From assembly GCA_024362935.1 (NCBI GenBank), contig JANCRA010000033.1, forward strand, positions 8,141,001 through 8,205,000: a stretch of 64,000 nt of DNA, given 5' to 3'. Source of the DNA: Setophaga petechia. Its lineage: Eukaryota; Chordata; Aves; Passeriformes; Parulidae. The translations under genes were made by a program, and so were the position numbers. This document shows positions 10,561 to 23,454 of this stretch, in pieces. The notes under the pieces were generated by a model. It was given only the letters and a program-made list of their open reading frames with translations. It was not told the DNA's origin and did not search any database. Position 1 is the stretch's first letter. The number at the start of each line of letters is the position of its first letter.

Positions 10561-12533
10561 TAAAAGAACTCCTAACCCCCAAAGTATTACTATTCCATTA
10601 CAGTGTTTCTTTCATTGAAAACTTTGGGTTTTAATGACCCCTAATTGATTTTTTTTTTCTTTCTTTTTTTTGGCTTTGCTTTGTTTCAACATAAAATCTA
10701 TGTCGCTCTGGCACAGCCTGCCAGTCTTTTGTCTGATGTTACAAACAAATCCAGGCAAACATTAAGATTCATAAGGGGGATGGGGGGAAGCACAGCTTCT
10801 TAAAGCCACATCAAGTATGTCAGAGACAAAACATTTAATTTAAATGGTAGAAACTAACACAAAACAGCTTCAAACTTAGTAAGCAGAGTTAGCTAAGTAG
10901 AAACACATGTTCTTTTGACATTTGTTTTCATGACAATTAGAAGCAACTAGTTTTCAGCTCGCATTCTTGTTCATCCCTTTGAGGCTTTGGCCGGGACATT
11001 AATTCCGAATTACTGCAGAACAGGTGCCGAGTGGAACATGCAACCTCGGCCTTTGGAGAGCAGAGCAGCCGAGTCTGGTCCAGGCACGTCCCTGGCCAGG
11101 GATGCAGTGAGTCAGGCAAATGAGGAACACAAAACGCTTTCATTTTTCTGCCGCTTTGACCTCGGTGTGTGTTTTGTTGGGATGTGTTTTGCATGCTCTG
11201 ATCGCCCTGATCACATGCATGTGTCTCATTCACTGCCCCAGCATTGAGTTTCTTCCCCGGTGAAGACAAAGCCCTGTGACAGCTTGCAGAGACAGGAACA
11301 GGTTTTTAAGTGTCATGAACCACTTGGGTTCGGTTGCGACAGTTTTAATGTCAGCCCAGAGCCGCTGAGAGGATTAAATTGTCAATAGCCTCCTCTTACC
11401 TTTTTATTTTGTTTAATTTCTGTCCTTAGCCGCTGAGTGAATCCTCATTTTGGTGCGGTCAGTGGAAGGGCTCAGACTGATTTCAGCAGGGATGTGGGGA
11501 GAGGCAGGGCAGGGGTTTCGGGGCAGCAGATGGGTGTGAGTGCCCTGTGGCAGCAGGGAGGGGATGGGGAGCACAGAACGCCAGGCCCCTGCTCTAGGAT
11601 AACCCAAACAAACCCCAAACCACATCCGAGCTCTTCACCAGCAGGGGCTGCCCTGGAATTTGCTGCTGCAGGAATAAAGGAGCAGTTTGGCCAAGGCCAG
11701 GCTGAGTTTGTCACAAATGAGGGTGGGAGTGGATGAGGAGAGCAGGGCAGAGCTGGGGCTTGGCTGGGTTGTGATTCCTGGGTGCCCAAACCAGGCGGGA
11801 ATGGCCCTGCCAGCAGGAGCACCAGCACCCAGAGCATCCTCCCTGTGGAATTTCGTTTTTCCCGTGTTGGATGAGCTGGGTGTCCCAGAGAGGAGAAGGA
11901 GCAGGGAGATGTCCCCGGAAACACGGACAGAATCCCAATTGATGCAATTTTCAGAAGAGCTGCTGCTGCTGCTGCTGCTGCTGTCAAGGGATTTATCCTG
12001 GGAGTGAGATTTTCAAGAAATCCAGTGGCCTATTATTGCTGTTGGCCAATTAATAATTATTTTCTTTCTGTTTGTTTAAACTGGTTTACCGTGCCACTGA
12101 AAGACAGGAGTCATCTCAAAGGACTTGCTAATGAGGTAGGAAATGCAGAACCACCACACCCTGCTCCTGCTTTATTTCAGGCATACAATGGGCTGGGATG
12201 TGATGAAGAATGCAGATGGTGTCACATGAGCAGCCCTGTATGGATCCAGCCCGCGTTAAATGGATATAGTTGTGACCTTGGATTTCAGGAAAAACCAACA
12301 AAAAGCTGGGCTTAACATCCTGATAGCATAAAAATACCATTTTGCCACCCTTGGAATACAAACAACTGTATATAGAGGGCTGGGGTTTTTCCTACATAAC
12401 TTTAAAATATTATACAGGATTCACAGACATGAATTGATTCCACTGATGGGTAATGAGATGGGAAAGGACTTTTTATAGGAGCATGTAATGACAGGACAAG
12501 GAGGAATGATCCAAACTGACAGACAGAAGGTTT
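10561..12533. other. Intergenic unique sequence, no gene seen
   Basis: Non-repetitive sequence with one short CTG run listed separately. The longest open frames (171 codons at 11472-11987 on the minus strand, 106 codons at 11687-12007 on the plus strand) overlap each other and lack recognisable domains. Confidence 0.5.
11959..11983. repeat. (CTG)8 trinucleotide repeat
   Basis: Eight uninterrupted GCT/CTG triplets. It lies in no supported exon, so it is treated as a plain microsatellite. Confidence 0.85.
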
Positions 12534-12730
12534 GGGTTGGATATTAGGAAAATATTCTTGTCTGGCACAGGTGGCCAGAGCAGCTGGGGCTGCCCCTGGA
12601 TCCCTGGCAGTGCCCAAGGCCAGGCTGGACAGGGCTGGGAGCACCTGGGACAGTGGGAGGTGTCCCTGTCCATGGCAGGGGTGGCACTGGGTGGGCTTTA
12701 ATGTCCTTTCCACCCAAACCATTCCGTGTT
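12534..12730 (+). mobile_element. CR1 LINE 3'-end fragment
   Basis: It begins with GGTTGGATATTAGGAAAATA, continues through GGCCAGAGCAGCTGGGGCTG, GGATCCCTGGCAGTGCCCAA and GGACAGTGGGAGGTGTCCC, and ends in TTTCCACCCAAACCATTCC. This is the best-preserved CR1-like 3' end in the window. It is closely similar to the copies at 7.6 kb and, inverted, at 13.9 kb. No ORF2 sequence is attached. Confidence 0.88.
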
Positions 12731-13845
12731 GTGCATTCCCAAGTGCACGGAGCCAGCGTGTGGCTCTTGGGGACAAAATGTTCATTGCCATGGAACATAG
12801 AAGTGACCCTACCAATTTTTGCCATAGCAGGGTGTCTATTGAAAAATCAAATGCTTTTACTTTGATAACCTTTAATTCCAATCAAATTCATATGGTTGGA
12901 CCACAGAGCAATCTCCCTTAATTGCAATTTGCTAAACCTGCAAAATGCTTCATAGCAACAGTGGATGTGCATGTAAACACTGCCATTCTCATGCTGGTAA
13001 ATTCTGCTTTATCTGCTGATCCCAAGGAGTTTATCAGCCCTGAAGGATGCCCTCACAGCCCCACTGTGCATCTTGTAAATAAATGAGATAATACAAAAGA
13101 ATAGAAAGAGCTTTATAACAACCCCGTGCTTTTTAAACAAGCTGTAATAAATTGTGCATCACAAGGTGCATAAACTCTACACAAATGCCTCTCCTTTGCC
13201 TCTTCCTGGTGCATACGATTTCGATTTAATGTCACTTATTCCTGAAGTCTATTAAACCAATTGTCTTAATCTCACTTATTCTGCAGTGTATTTGCTCCGT
13301 GTAGCAGCAGCATTAATAAAAATCCCTCTGTAAACACAGCCCAGCTGGAGCGAGCAGCACAGGAACTGAGCGGGGTGACCCAGATGTGCAGCATTCCCGT
13401 GTTCTTTTTAGGAGAGATAAACATTTTGTCTGGTCCCTCTCAGGAATGCCTTCCCCGGTGTCCTGCTCTCCCCAGCAGCTGCAGTAAATCAGGATCCTTC
13501 CATCCCACTCCCCGGCCCGTGAGGAAGGGGAAATCTCTCCTGCCCTCCCCTTTTCTCTGTGTTCAGCCGGAGGTGATAATCCCCCCGGAATGCAGCATTT
13601 AGCACTTGTCAGGTATATGGTAATTGCTACATTCCCGGGGGATTAAATCCCTGGAATCTAATTACAGCCCAGGGAAACCTCCCTATAAGAGAGGAGCTTT
13701 GCTGGGTACAAGTGAGAGTCTGTGGCAGGGGCTGAGGGCAGGCAGGGCCTTTGCCTCTGTCCTGCCCAGCATCGGGAGTTGTGCTCCAGCTCTGGGCAGC
13801 CCTGGATGCAGGTCCTGGACAGGTCTGGTCAGGACAGACCCATAT
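12731..13845. other. Intergenic unique sequence, no gene seen
   Basis: Non-repetitive, moderately AT-rich sequence between two CR1 fragments. It includes AATAAA words near 13079 and 13148, but with no gene attached they carry no meaning. Nothing else is supported. Confidence 0.5.
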
Positions 13846-14022
13846 CATGGGATGGATTGGGGTGGGAGGGACTTCAGAGCTCATCCAGTGCCACCCTGCC
13901 ATGGCAGGGACACCTCCCACTGTCCCAGGGTGATCCAAGCCCTGTCCAGGCCTTGGGCACTGCCAGGGATCCAGGGGCAGCCCCAGCTGCTCTGGGCACC
14001 TCTCACCACCCTAATTCCCAAT
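13846..14022 (-). mobile_element. CR1 LINE 3'-end fragment, inverted
   Basis: Read on the minus strand, this contains the same CR1-like landmarks as the copies at 7.6 and 12.6 kb: CAGAGCAGCTGGGGCTG, GGATCCCTGGCAGTGCCCAA, GGACAGTGGGAGGTGTCCC and CCATGGCAGGGTGGCACTGG. On the plus strand these appear as CCACCCTGCCATGGCAGGG and TTGGGCACTGCCAGGGATCC. It is truncated and non-coding, and lies in opposite orientation to its neighbour 1.1 kb away. Confidence 0.85.
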
Positions 14023-14179
14023 ATCCCATCCACTCTCCTTCCTGTCTGTTTGGAAACATCAGGGTGTGAACGACCCTGTTAGTCAGGGCTTCATCCTGAG
14101 GCTGCAGATTAGGAATGGAATTGAAGGATAAGGTTGGCTTTGCTCTAAACAGGAATACAGGGCCAGGCTGGTCCCAGTT

Positions 14180-14372
14180 TGGATGGGGATGGGGATTGGG
14201 AATGGGATTGGGGATGAGAATTGGGATTGGGGATGGGATGGGGTGGAATGGGAATGGGATTGGGAATGGGATGGGATGGGATTGGGATGGAATGGGATGG
14301 GATTGGGATGGGATGGGAATGGGAATGGGTATGGGATGGGATGGGATGGGGATGGGATGGGATGGGGAGGAA
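14180..14372. repeat. (GGGAT)n/(GGGAAT)n G-rich microsatellite
   Basis: Mixed pentamer and hexamer units GGGAT, GGGATT, GGGAAT and GGGGAT run for about 190 bp with all G runs on the plus strand. Repeated GGG tracts separated by 2-3 bases fit G-quadruplex formation. Open frames here are artefacts. Confidence 0.92.
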
Positions 14373-17300
14373 GCAGCAGCAGAGCATTGTGACCATTCCC
14401 ACATTCTCAGGCACCATCTGGGGTGAAGCCCCCTCAGAGCTTCCCTCACAAGGGTGTTCCATTGGTCCCAAAGGCTCCAAACCCCTGAATTTCCCCTGAG
14501 CTGTTCCTGTCACACCGTTCTGATCTCCAGCAGTGCTCACAAGGCCTCTGTGCTCAGGGAAACTCCTGCTCAGTGGAATCCTCCTGGATGCCTTCACCCT
14601 TCTGGCACTCTCAGCTTTGGCCTCACTCCTGGGGTGTTTCATCACTTGATTATTATGGACACAACCCCACTGAAGCCAACTGGGATTTTATAACCGACTC
14701 TTAGGCCTTGATCGAGCACAAGTTTGTTAAATCAAATTGCAGAATGCACCCACAAACACACCCCTATCCACTCACCTGCACAGCTCCATACAATCTGCTG
14801 TTATGGATAATCTAAGCCAGCCTCAGCTGCCACTCCTCTGTCACCTGAAAGGTTTTAGTTCATTTTGATGTGGTGTCAGCAGCGCATTTTGCAAAGGGGA
14901 ACAAGAAAATCCATTGCAGAGGGGGAAAAAAAATTCAAAAGTAGATAATATAAATGTGCTGATGTCTAGATGAGAGCAGAAGAGAATGAAGGAGGCAGGA
15001 ACAGGTTTCTTTATGGGAGGGAAGATCTCACACACACAAAGATGAAGACTGTTTTGTCAAGATACTGAGTGAGATTGTTGCTGTTTTATTTAGATCAAAA
15101 AAAGAACAGATGCACTGCAAGCCTGTCTGCAGAAGCTGTTTTGTTCCATTCACTTTTCCAGCGAATAATTACATTTGGAGAGTGAAAAAAAAACCCAAAA
15201 AACACATATATCAACCACCTTGCTATGTGAAATCAGAGCCTGTGTGCCTGTGCTGAGGAAAGGGCCCTGCCTTTGATTACCCACCCCAATCTCCTGCCAG
15301 GATGGGCTCCAAGGGGAGCAGCTTCTCCTCTGCTCAGATCCCCACCTGCAGACGCTGGGGCTGCCAGGACACTCGTGCAGAGCTGTGGAAGTGTTGCTGC
15401 CTCTCTGCATTATTTGTGCCACACTGCCAGGGCTGTGTTGCCAGACAACCGTGGCAGGAATAGTCAGGGGAGTGACTTCCCAAAGCCTTGGGGTTTAAAA
15501 ATGCTGCCTCCATCTTATTTGTTTGGGATCTGGGAGACTTTAGGTATTCTCAGTTCATATTTTCAAGCTTTTGTTTTCATTCAGAAAGACCAAGAGAAAA
15601 AAAGAAAGAATTAACTTCCAGAAAGTACTTGCAGTTCTCATGGAAACACATGAGGACATTTCTGCCTCCCACAACTGAATCTTAAAAAAATCCCCAATAT
15701 TAAAAGGCTTGGTGAAATTCCTGGAGTTGACACACTATGCAAAACATCACTTCTGTTGCCTTTGAAATATTATTTATAAAATAGAGAAATGTACAAACAG
15801 TTCTGCAATGAGAATATACAGAAAATATCCAGTTCCTCCTGTTCTTTCTGGAGATGTTTCTCTTCTGATTTTGGGAGATGTTGAGTGCCACAGTTAAACA
15901 TCAGTAGCAAGAAAATGCTCATATGTGAAATGGACAGATAGAATAATTCTTTATTCGCTTATTCATAAATTATTGACCCTGGCACACCTGTCAGTTGAGC
16001 AGCACAAATAATTTGACATTGCTCCACTCTCTCTTTGCAATTTTCTTTGATTTTTCTGCATTTTGCCTGTGTATATTTAGAACAACACAGTGAGATGCAG
16101 CAGTGTCCTTTTGTGGTTTCGGTTTAAATATTTTATCTTTTCTATTTTCCTGTGGTCTCCCTTTGTTACAGAGAGCACCAATTTTAAGTGAGAGGGTGTG
16201 TGGGAAAGGGAGATGCTCATTCAGACAGAGGCAGAGAAGCAGGAGTGTGTCACAGCCCAATCTCCATTAGTCCACCAGTGACAAATTACCTTGCAGCCCC
16301 CAGAATTTCCTCTGCTATTGCACTGAATTTTTGCCTGTTATTTATGAGCTGTTGCATTCGACTGCAGAAGTGGCTGCACTTCCCACAATGAAAAATTCAC
16401 TGTACAGTTTTGAAAAGCTCATTAATTGGGCTCCCATTTATTTATATTATTTATATTTATTATTATATCCAGGTTTTGGGTTGGACTGGTGTAAAACAGT
16501 GAGAAGTTTTTTTGTATTTCTCCACAGAAAGGAAGAGTAACACTTGGTAATTTTGTGGTTATCTTCAGTCATTTTTCTCTCAGTAGATGTACAGCTATTA
16601 AAAATAGTGGAGATTAAAAAAAAATAAAAGCACATCCTGAGAAATGATTTTTTTTTCAGAAAATGTTTGTGCAAACATTTTTTTCCTTAGTTTTATTGAC
16701 TGCTAAGTTACTGGCTTTGTGTTTCACTGATTTTATTTTTCATTTCATCTGAGTCATGTAACATTTACCAACAATAGCAGCAGAGCCTGCTGGGGAAAAA
16801 GAACTGCATGTGAATCTAACCCAGAGAAATTCTGATTGAGAATTGTCACCTACTGATGGAATTGATCCCTTAATTCAGTCCTGCAGGAATTGCTGCACCT
16901 GGATTGGTGTGGGCAGCTTTGCTGGAACCTGGGGAGGGAATCTGGGACAGGAGATCCAGGAAAATCAGAGTTCAGCCTCTCCAGAGCTGCTGTTTGCAGG
17001 ACAAAGCTGAAAGTGTTCAGTAGCAGGAGGCATTTCCTCCTTGCTCTATTTTTAGAGGAAGAACTTTATTTCTTAGGTTGAGATGTTTTAATAAGTATTC
17101 GATTTTTTTTTTAGCTTTTCTTCCCAGAGGATGAGCATTAACTCAAGTAGAAATGTAATATCTGATTACAGATAGCTGGGAAGTGTGACCCAGAATTGTG
17201 AGACCAGAGCACTCTGGAGGAGCCCTACCTCAGATGTGCACGTTTTTTATCTTGAGGAAGCACTGGGAATAGGGAGTAAATTCCTGATTAATATTGGGAA

Positions 17301-18903
17301 CACAGAGATGAAATTACCAACTGCCTACACACGAACGTGAATTCCCCACTAGGAAATGAGCAGCTGCTGTGGAGCTGGGGTGGCTGCGAATTCAGAAGGT
17401 GAAATACAGAAAACCTGGTGTAGTCCAAGCCTCATTTACATGGAAAATATGCAGCCAAATGCCTGTCGGGGAAACATCTCCAGATTTCAGCAGTTTAGGG
17501 CAAATTTGCAATGCAAGCTGTGATTTATCCTGTGGGGCTGGCAGAGGAGTGGCCATCGGTGTTCAAACCTCGATTTCCAGCCCTGATCCTTCACTGGGCA
17601 CCTCCAAAAATACCCAAATCATCCCTCAGAGAACCCCAGGTGATGGAGCTCTGCATGCACAGAATAACAGGGAAAATAACACAATGAGAGTGAGGAATTA
17701 CCCCAGGTGCTCCACGAGCTTTGCAGGCTGCAGATATTCTAACAGCCCCAGGCTGATGCCACCGTGGCCCTGCATTCGTGGGGTTCGTGTTCCTTTTCCT
17801 GAAGAGTTCACCAACTTCTTCATCTCCTCAGGGCGAACTCACAAGGCTTCAGAAAATGAGAACAAGGGAGGCTCTTGGCTATTGCCAAACCAGCCCACAC
17901 TCTTGCCAAACCGTGAGACTTCTATTTTTTTAATGCTTGAAAGTGTATTCAAAAATAGTTTTCAATTTCAACTAAGTGGTGGGAACAGGAAACAAAAGGG
18001 AAGAATTCTTTTATTTGTCAAATGTAGTGGAAAACAACACCACATTGCTGGACACTGGTTATCAAGGATATTGTAGCAGATTCATTTGCAGCCATATCAC
18101 TGTTGTAAGGTTAAGACAATTATTTAATAGATTTGTTTTCCCCTAAAAAACCTCACAGCCAGCTATTTTTCATTCTTCCTCATCACTCTCTCAGTGCTTT
18201 GCTAGGAATACATGACTCTGTTTGCAGACTGTATTTCTGCTGATAAATCTGCTGAGACCTTGGCTCAGCTCTGAGCACGATGCACGAGGAGTTGGATGAT
18301 ATTTCATGTACTGGTTTATATCTAAATTCAGACAATATGACCCTTATGTTCCTAATATTGAAAATGCTTCACAAATGCTCACAGAGTACCTGAAATGAAG
18401 TTCATGGCAGAAGTAGGAAAACCCTGAAGCTGAAAACAAAAAGAAAAAACTGTGTATATTTAAATTTAGGGAAATATTGAGGTTACACTTTGTTTTTTTT
18501 AAACAATACCTTAATGATATTATAATTTAATATAATTTTTTTAAAAAAATCTGTATTTTTGACCTCTTTACTCAGTTCTGAGTGGCATGCAGCTTTCTGG
18601 CAGAGCAGTGGGTATTCACAGCTGGAATTGTGGGCTGAGGTGTCCCGAGGCTCCTGCAGGTACAGCAGTTAATTAGTCCCCCAGTGTGAAGTTTGCAATC
18701 AGGTGTCGAAGCAGTTTCAGTTACAGTGTTGTGGTGAATCATTTCCTTCTGATGCTTGTGGTGATCAATCATGTGGGGCCCTCGTCTAGATTTTCACACC
18801 AGCTTCAAGACAAAAGACGTTCACAAAGAAAAACAAAATATTATCCATCTGTGGGTGCCCAGCGTGGATCTCGCCTCGCTTTGCTTGTTTTCAAACCATG
18901 GGG
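14373..18903. other. Intergenic unique sequence, no supported gene
   Basis: Mostly AT-rich single-copy sequence. A 236-codon frame beginning with a GTG codon lies at 17369-18076 on the plus strand, but I recognise no domain, the first codon is not ATG, and no flanking splice signals link it to other exons. Poly-T and poly-A tracts are scattered, for example near 16670 and 17104. No retrotransposon was recognised. Confidence 0.5.
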
Positions 18904-18957
18904 TTATCCAAACATTCCTCTTTTTGAAAATTATCCAAACATTCCTCTTTTTGAAAA
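18904..18957. repeat. Perfect two-copy 27-bp tandem repeat
   Basis: A 27-bp unit beginning TTATCCAAACATTCC and ending TTTTTGAAAA is repeated head to tail without mismatch, indicating a recent duplication. Confidence 0.9.
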
Positions 18958-21900
18958 TTTACATATTAGTTTGAGACAGGCTTCAGAGGAAATGGCCTAG
19001 AAAAAAGATCAGTCTAAAATACAAATATTACATTTAGTTTACATTTGAAAGGATGGTTTGGTTTTTCTGTTGTTTTTGGGGGTTTTTATTATTTTTTTTT
19101 AATTGCTGGCCTTTCTGAGCATTACATATCCAGCCCACATAACAGTCAGGAAAATATCCAGCTTTTCCAGAGGCAGCTTTGAAACTGCAGAGCGCATTAA
19201 AAAACCCGAAATACTTCCATTTTTGGCCTGAAATAAACGGCAGCACAGGCCTGTGCTTGTATGACCAGGCATTTTTCCCTGCGTGCACAGCAAGCACCGA
19301 TGAAGAATTTTCACCTGCAGCTATTTGGGAGAGATTGATTTGGATTCAGGAATGCATCCCTGGTGGAGCCCACACTTAGGGAATGCTTCAAGTTGGTCAC
19401 GCACTCCAATGTGGTCTTGGGGAGGAAAAGTGGTTTGTGACTCGTGGCCTTTGTCATTGGCACCCAAACCCCTGGCCTGGGTGCTTTGATATCTAAAATA
19501 ATTAATATCTAAAATAATTAATATCTAAAATATCCTTAATATCTAAAATAATAAATATGTAATGAAATAAGGTGCTGATGAAGATCTTCAGCTCTGCCAT
19601 GGTTCAGTGGGAATTCAGGATGGTTGGAGGTGGTGAAACTAACAGCATTTGCATAAAAATGCACATGGGGAAATGAGAACATCAGCTAGATCATAATAAT
19701 GTTCCAAACTATTTTCAGTGTGTTCCCTATTTTTTTAGCTGGCTGATATGTTCAGGGTGGGTTTTGCTAGAAATGTAAATGAAAATGTCTTTCCAAAGAT
19801 ACAATTTTCCCCCTTTTCCTGATGGTAATAGATAATGAAACAATTTGTAACTTTTCCCCATTGTTCCCTCCATTTTCCAGCGCTGTACCCTGGGGTCTGG
19901 GAAGATTATTAACTGTGAGGATTGCCTGCTTGCCATTGCTACTCACAATTATCAAACAGTTAAATGAATAAGGAATAAGGAACGTGACCTTGTCACCCTG
20001 ACTCATGAGTGACTGTCAAGTGAGGGATCCCAGTAGGTCGAATGCTGAAGTCTTCATTTATTTGTTTCATTTTGCCATGAACTACAAATGGAAATGCAGA
20101 TCTCCTAAAGACTTTGGTGCATTCAGAATTTTTAGGTTTTTTAAAAAAACCTGGCTTAAATCCACGTGTTACAGGAGGGGACCCGAGGGGATGTGGAGTC
20201 AAGCCCGGTGAGTTTTGGAGGTTTTCCCATGCAGGGTTGTGGTTCCTGGGTGACACAAAGGGAATTCAGGCAGTGCTGGGGGTGGGAAACACCAGTGAGG
20301 AAATAATTAAAGTTGCAAGCAAAGTTCCAAGCGAGCACTGCTGATGAAAGAGGCGAAGCAAGGAAATGTGAAGGTTCCTGCTCTCCTCTCCTTTAATTCC
20401 TAACAATAATTCCCCAAAGCAGGGGAGGGGGATGGGAACATTTGCATTTTCAGGGCAGGGGGATATCACTCCTGCAGGAATAGTGATGATGTGGAGACTC
20501 TGGGATGTTATTGCCCTGCTACAGGATTTGGGATGGCTGGATCAATACAACATTGGCTGTCCTTGCAAAGCACAACAGGTCAATAAATAAGTTTTGTCAG
20601 CATTTTTCTAGCTTGCCACCCTGGGAAATAATACAGGTTACTAAAGAATTGTCAGCTTTGATTTATAAAGCTAATTAAATGTAGGAGTGTTGGATTCTGT
20701 TGAATCATTCAGCAAATTAAAAGATACAGGGGAAGAAAATTCTACAAGTGAGCCAGAGGAATACAAAGTACATCTGAATTCTGCCCTTAATTCCTGTGAC
20801 TGCTTTTAAACCTGCTTTAGTGCTGCTTACTCCTTGTCCATTGACAAGATAGAGTTTAAGATTCTAGGAGTTCATTTCAACTTCGGTCTTGAAGCAGCAG
20901 ATATTTTCCTGAGTGATTTCTTGCTTTTTCTGCAGTTACAATTTCCTATTGCTTTGCACAATCTTACATTAATAACACTTGGGTTTACGTTTTTGTTTGG
21001 GTTCATTTCATGTGCAGACGGGCTGAAGTCTTGTATTAACAAATTTTTCAGTCCAAGACACATCCTTAGAGCAGACTTTGGGAATGCTACAAAAATTACA
21101 ATTTTTGTTGTGTTCTAAATGAGCAGCTCCTGCAAACTTAAGTTAACAGTTCTAGGAATTTTTTTTTAAATAATGGAATTTCCTTGAGCACCTTTGGCTT
21201 GCAAACAATAAGAGAATCCCTGATAAAAATGTAATATTTCATGGCATTAGGATTCTTTTGTTTCATTTTGATGAAAAATCTGGATTTAGGTTGTCTGCAT
21301 GTGCCTGCCATCCCAAATTGTGCCCCCAGCAACCCTGTGCAGCCTTTCCCAAGGTAAACAGCTGAGGGCAAATCCAGCCCTTGGACCTTTCTTGAGGAAT
21401 GAGAGGACAAAAAATTCCTTTCTCCATTTTGGTGAATAAAAAGGGGTGTGTGTGCAAACATCCAAGCTTGGAGCATCTTCCCATTCTCCCTCTCCTTGGG
21501 CTAATTCCTGCCAGACCCATGATTTGGTTCAGTGGCTGTCACACGGCCACTGCATGCTGCTCTTTCAAGGTTTTTATCCCCTGGCTCCAGTGGTTGTGTC
21601 CCACACTTGTGTCTGGAGAGAATCCTGAGCCCCTCCAAGCACATTCTCCATCTGTGAAATGGGTGTGGTGATGCCTTGCTCTGTTTGTGAACACATCAAT
21701 GTTTCTCTTGTTCCCGTGGCCATCTCTGAATTTTAATTAAATTATGATCAGTTTTTCAGTGAGACTCCTGCCACCTCTGCAGCCTGGGCCTCTGTAAGAA
21801 ACTCACTCCTATAAAATGTGGTTTTTAAAAGCCCCAAAACTCACATTACCTTGGACCTATTTCTGTGTCAGACATGAAAGTCAAGGACATTAGGGCAGTG

Positions 21901-22561
21901 CTCCACCCTCTCTGAGCCAGCATCAAAAATGGAATTATTCAAGTCTTTTTCCTCCCTTGAAAAATGGTCAAGTAGAAACAAAGGCTGCTCAGGTGACAAA
22001 TGTTTCTTACTGAGAGTAATTTAAATCAATAGAAATATTTATAAAATTAAGTATAGGTGAGTTTAGTGAGCCTGCTGACTTTATGTAGCTGGTTATTATA
22101 TTAAACACAAGGTGTACTGTTACTACAAATCCATTAACATTCACTGTGTGCCTGCTTCTTCAAAGCAGTCAATGCAGTTATGAACCTGTAAAAAGGATTA
22201 GTGATTTTATTACCTTAGAGAAGGATTCTTCCCCCTTTATTTTGCAAATTCCCGATTTTATTTCCGAAGCTGAAACAAAGGGAAGGCTGTGCTCCAGCAA
22301 GGAGATGCACTGCTCCAGGCTGACAGCTGGAGCACTGGATATAGGATGGCAGCTCTTGATTTGTCAGCATGTTGCTATGGGATGGGAATCTGGGAGAGGA
22401 GTAAAATGCTGGGCAGATATTCTGGGATCTCCCCGTGTTCCTGCAGCTCCTCCAGCCCTCCTCTCCACACCGGCTGCAGCTCCCAGGAAGGAAAACAAAT
22501 CCTCCTGGTGAGGGCAGAAAGCACATCCTGCCCTTCCTCCCGTCCTTCTGCCTTTGGGCAC
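18958..22561. other. Intergenic unique sequence, no gene seen
   Basis: AT-rich single-copy sequence apart from the small ATCTAAAATA array listed separately. Frames stay below about 125 codons and show no domain. Stretches around 20,600-21,150 and 21,990-22,200 are unusually complex and repeat-free, which is compatible with conserved non-coding DNA but unproven. Confidence 0.5.
19491..19556. repeat. Short ATCTAAAATA tandem repeat
   Basis: Four copies of a 16-21-bp unit containing AATATCTAAAATAATTA, with small length differences. Confidence 0.85.
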
Positions 22562-23004
22562 GGGATAAACACTGCCAGAGAGGGGGACAGCACTGGGAAT
22601 GGGGATAAAAACTGCCAGAGAGAGGGACAGCACTGGGAATGGGGATAAAAACTGCCAGAGAGGGGGACAGCACTGGGAATGGGGATAAAAAACTGCCAGA
22701 GAGAGGGACAGCACTGGGAATGGGGATAAAAACTGCCAGAGAGGGGGACAGCACTGGGAATGGGGATAAAAACTGCCAGAGAGGGGACAGCACTGGGAAT
22801 GGGGATAAAAACTGCCAGAGAGGGGGACAGCACTGGGAATGGGGATAAAAACTGCCAGAAAGAGGGGGACAGCACTGAGAGTGGGGATAAAAACTGCCAG
22901 AGAGAGGGACAGCACTGGGAATGGGGATAAAAACTGCCAGAGAGGGGGACAGCACTGGGAATGGGGATAAAAACTGCCAGAGAGGGGGACAGCACTGGGA
23001 ATGG
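22562..23004. repeat. 40-bp minisatellite, about eleven copies
   Basis: Unit of 39-41 bp made of GGGGATAAAAACTGCCAGAG followed by AGGGGGACAGCACTGGGAAT. Copies differ by one or two bases, including single-base indels that shift the frames. The plus strand is purine-biased. It is the first part of a contiguous 1.1-kb composite array. Confidence 0.93.
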
Positions 23005-23051
23005 GTCTGGGAAAGGGAATGGAGGGAGCAGAGCACAGCTGAGCCTTTCCT

Positions 23052-23454
23052 GGGGAAAGGGAGAAGGGAAGGGAAGGGAAGGGAAGGGAAGGGAAGGGAA
23101 GGGAAGGGAAGGGAAGGGAAGGGAAGGGAAGGGAAGGGAAGGGAAGGGAAGGGAAGGGAAGGGAAGGAAAGGGAAGGAAAGGAAAGGAAAGGAAAGGAAA
23201 GGAAAGGAAAGGAAAGGAAAGGAAAGGAAAGGAAAGGAAAGGAAAGGAAAGGAAAGGAAAGGAAAGGAAAGGAAAGGAAAGGAAAGGAAAGGAAAGGAAA
23301 GGAAAGGAAAGGAAAGGAAAGGAAAGGAAAGGAAAGGAAAGGAAAGGAAAGGAAAGGAAAGGAAAGGAAAGGAAAGGAAAGGAAAGGAAAGGAAAGGAAA
23401 GGAAAGGAAAGGAAAGGAAAGGAAAGGAAAGGAAAGGAAAGGAAAGGAAAGGAA
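23052..23454. repeat. 400-bp polypurine pentanucleotide tract
   Basis: A run of about 20 GGGAA units (to about 23164) switches to about 57 GGAAA units (to 23454). Within the pentamer tract the plus strand is entirely G and A. Such mirror-symmetric purine tracts can form triplex H-DNA. Every unit carries GGAA, the core of ETS-family binding sites. Frames through it (up to 385 codons) are artefacts. Confidence 0.95.

Noticed and set aside
9437..10634. Very long open frames (up to about 395 codons) in several frames of both strands
   Set aside because: They are products of the CA/GT repeat, which has no stop codons in most frames. The predicted proteins are pure THTHTD or VCVCVC repeats.
22562..23004. 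CRISPR-like regular repeats
   Set aside because: Units are head-to-tail tandem copies with no unique spacers, no cas genes are present, and the genome is a vertebrate one.
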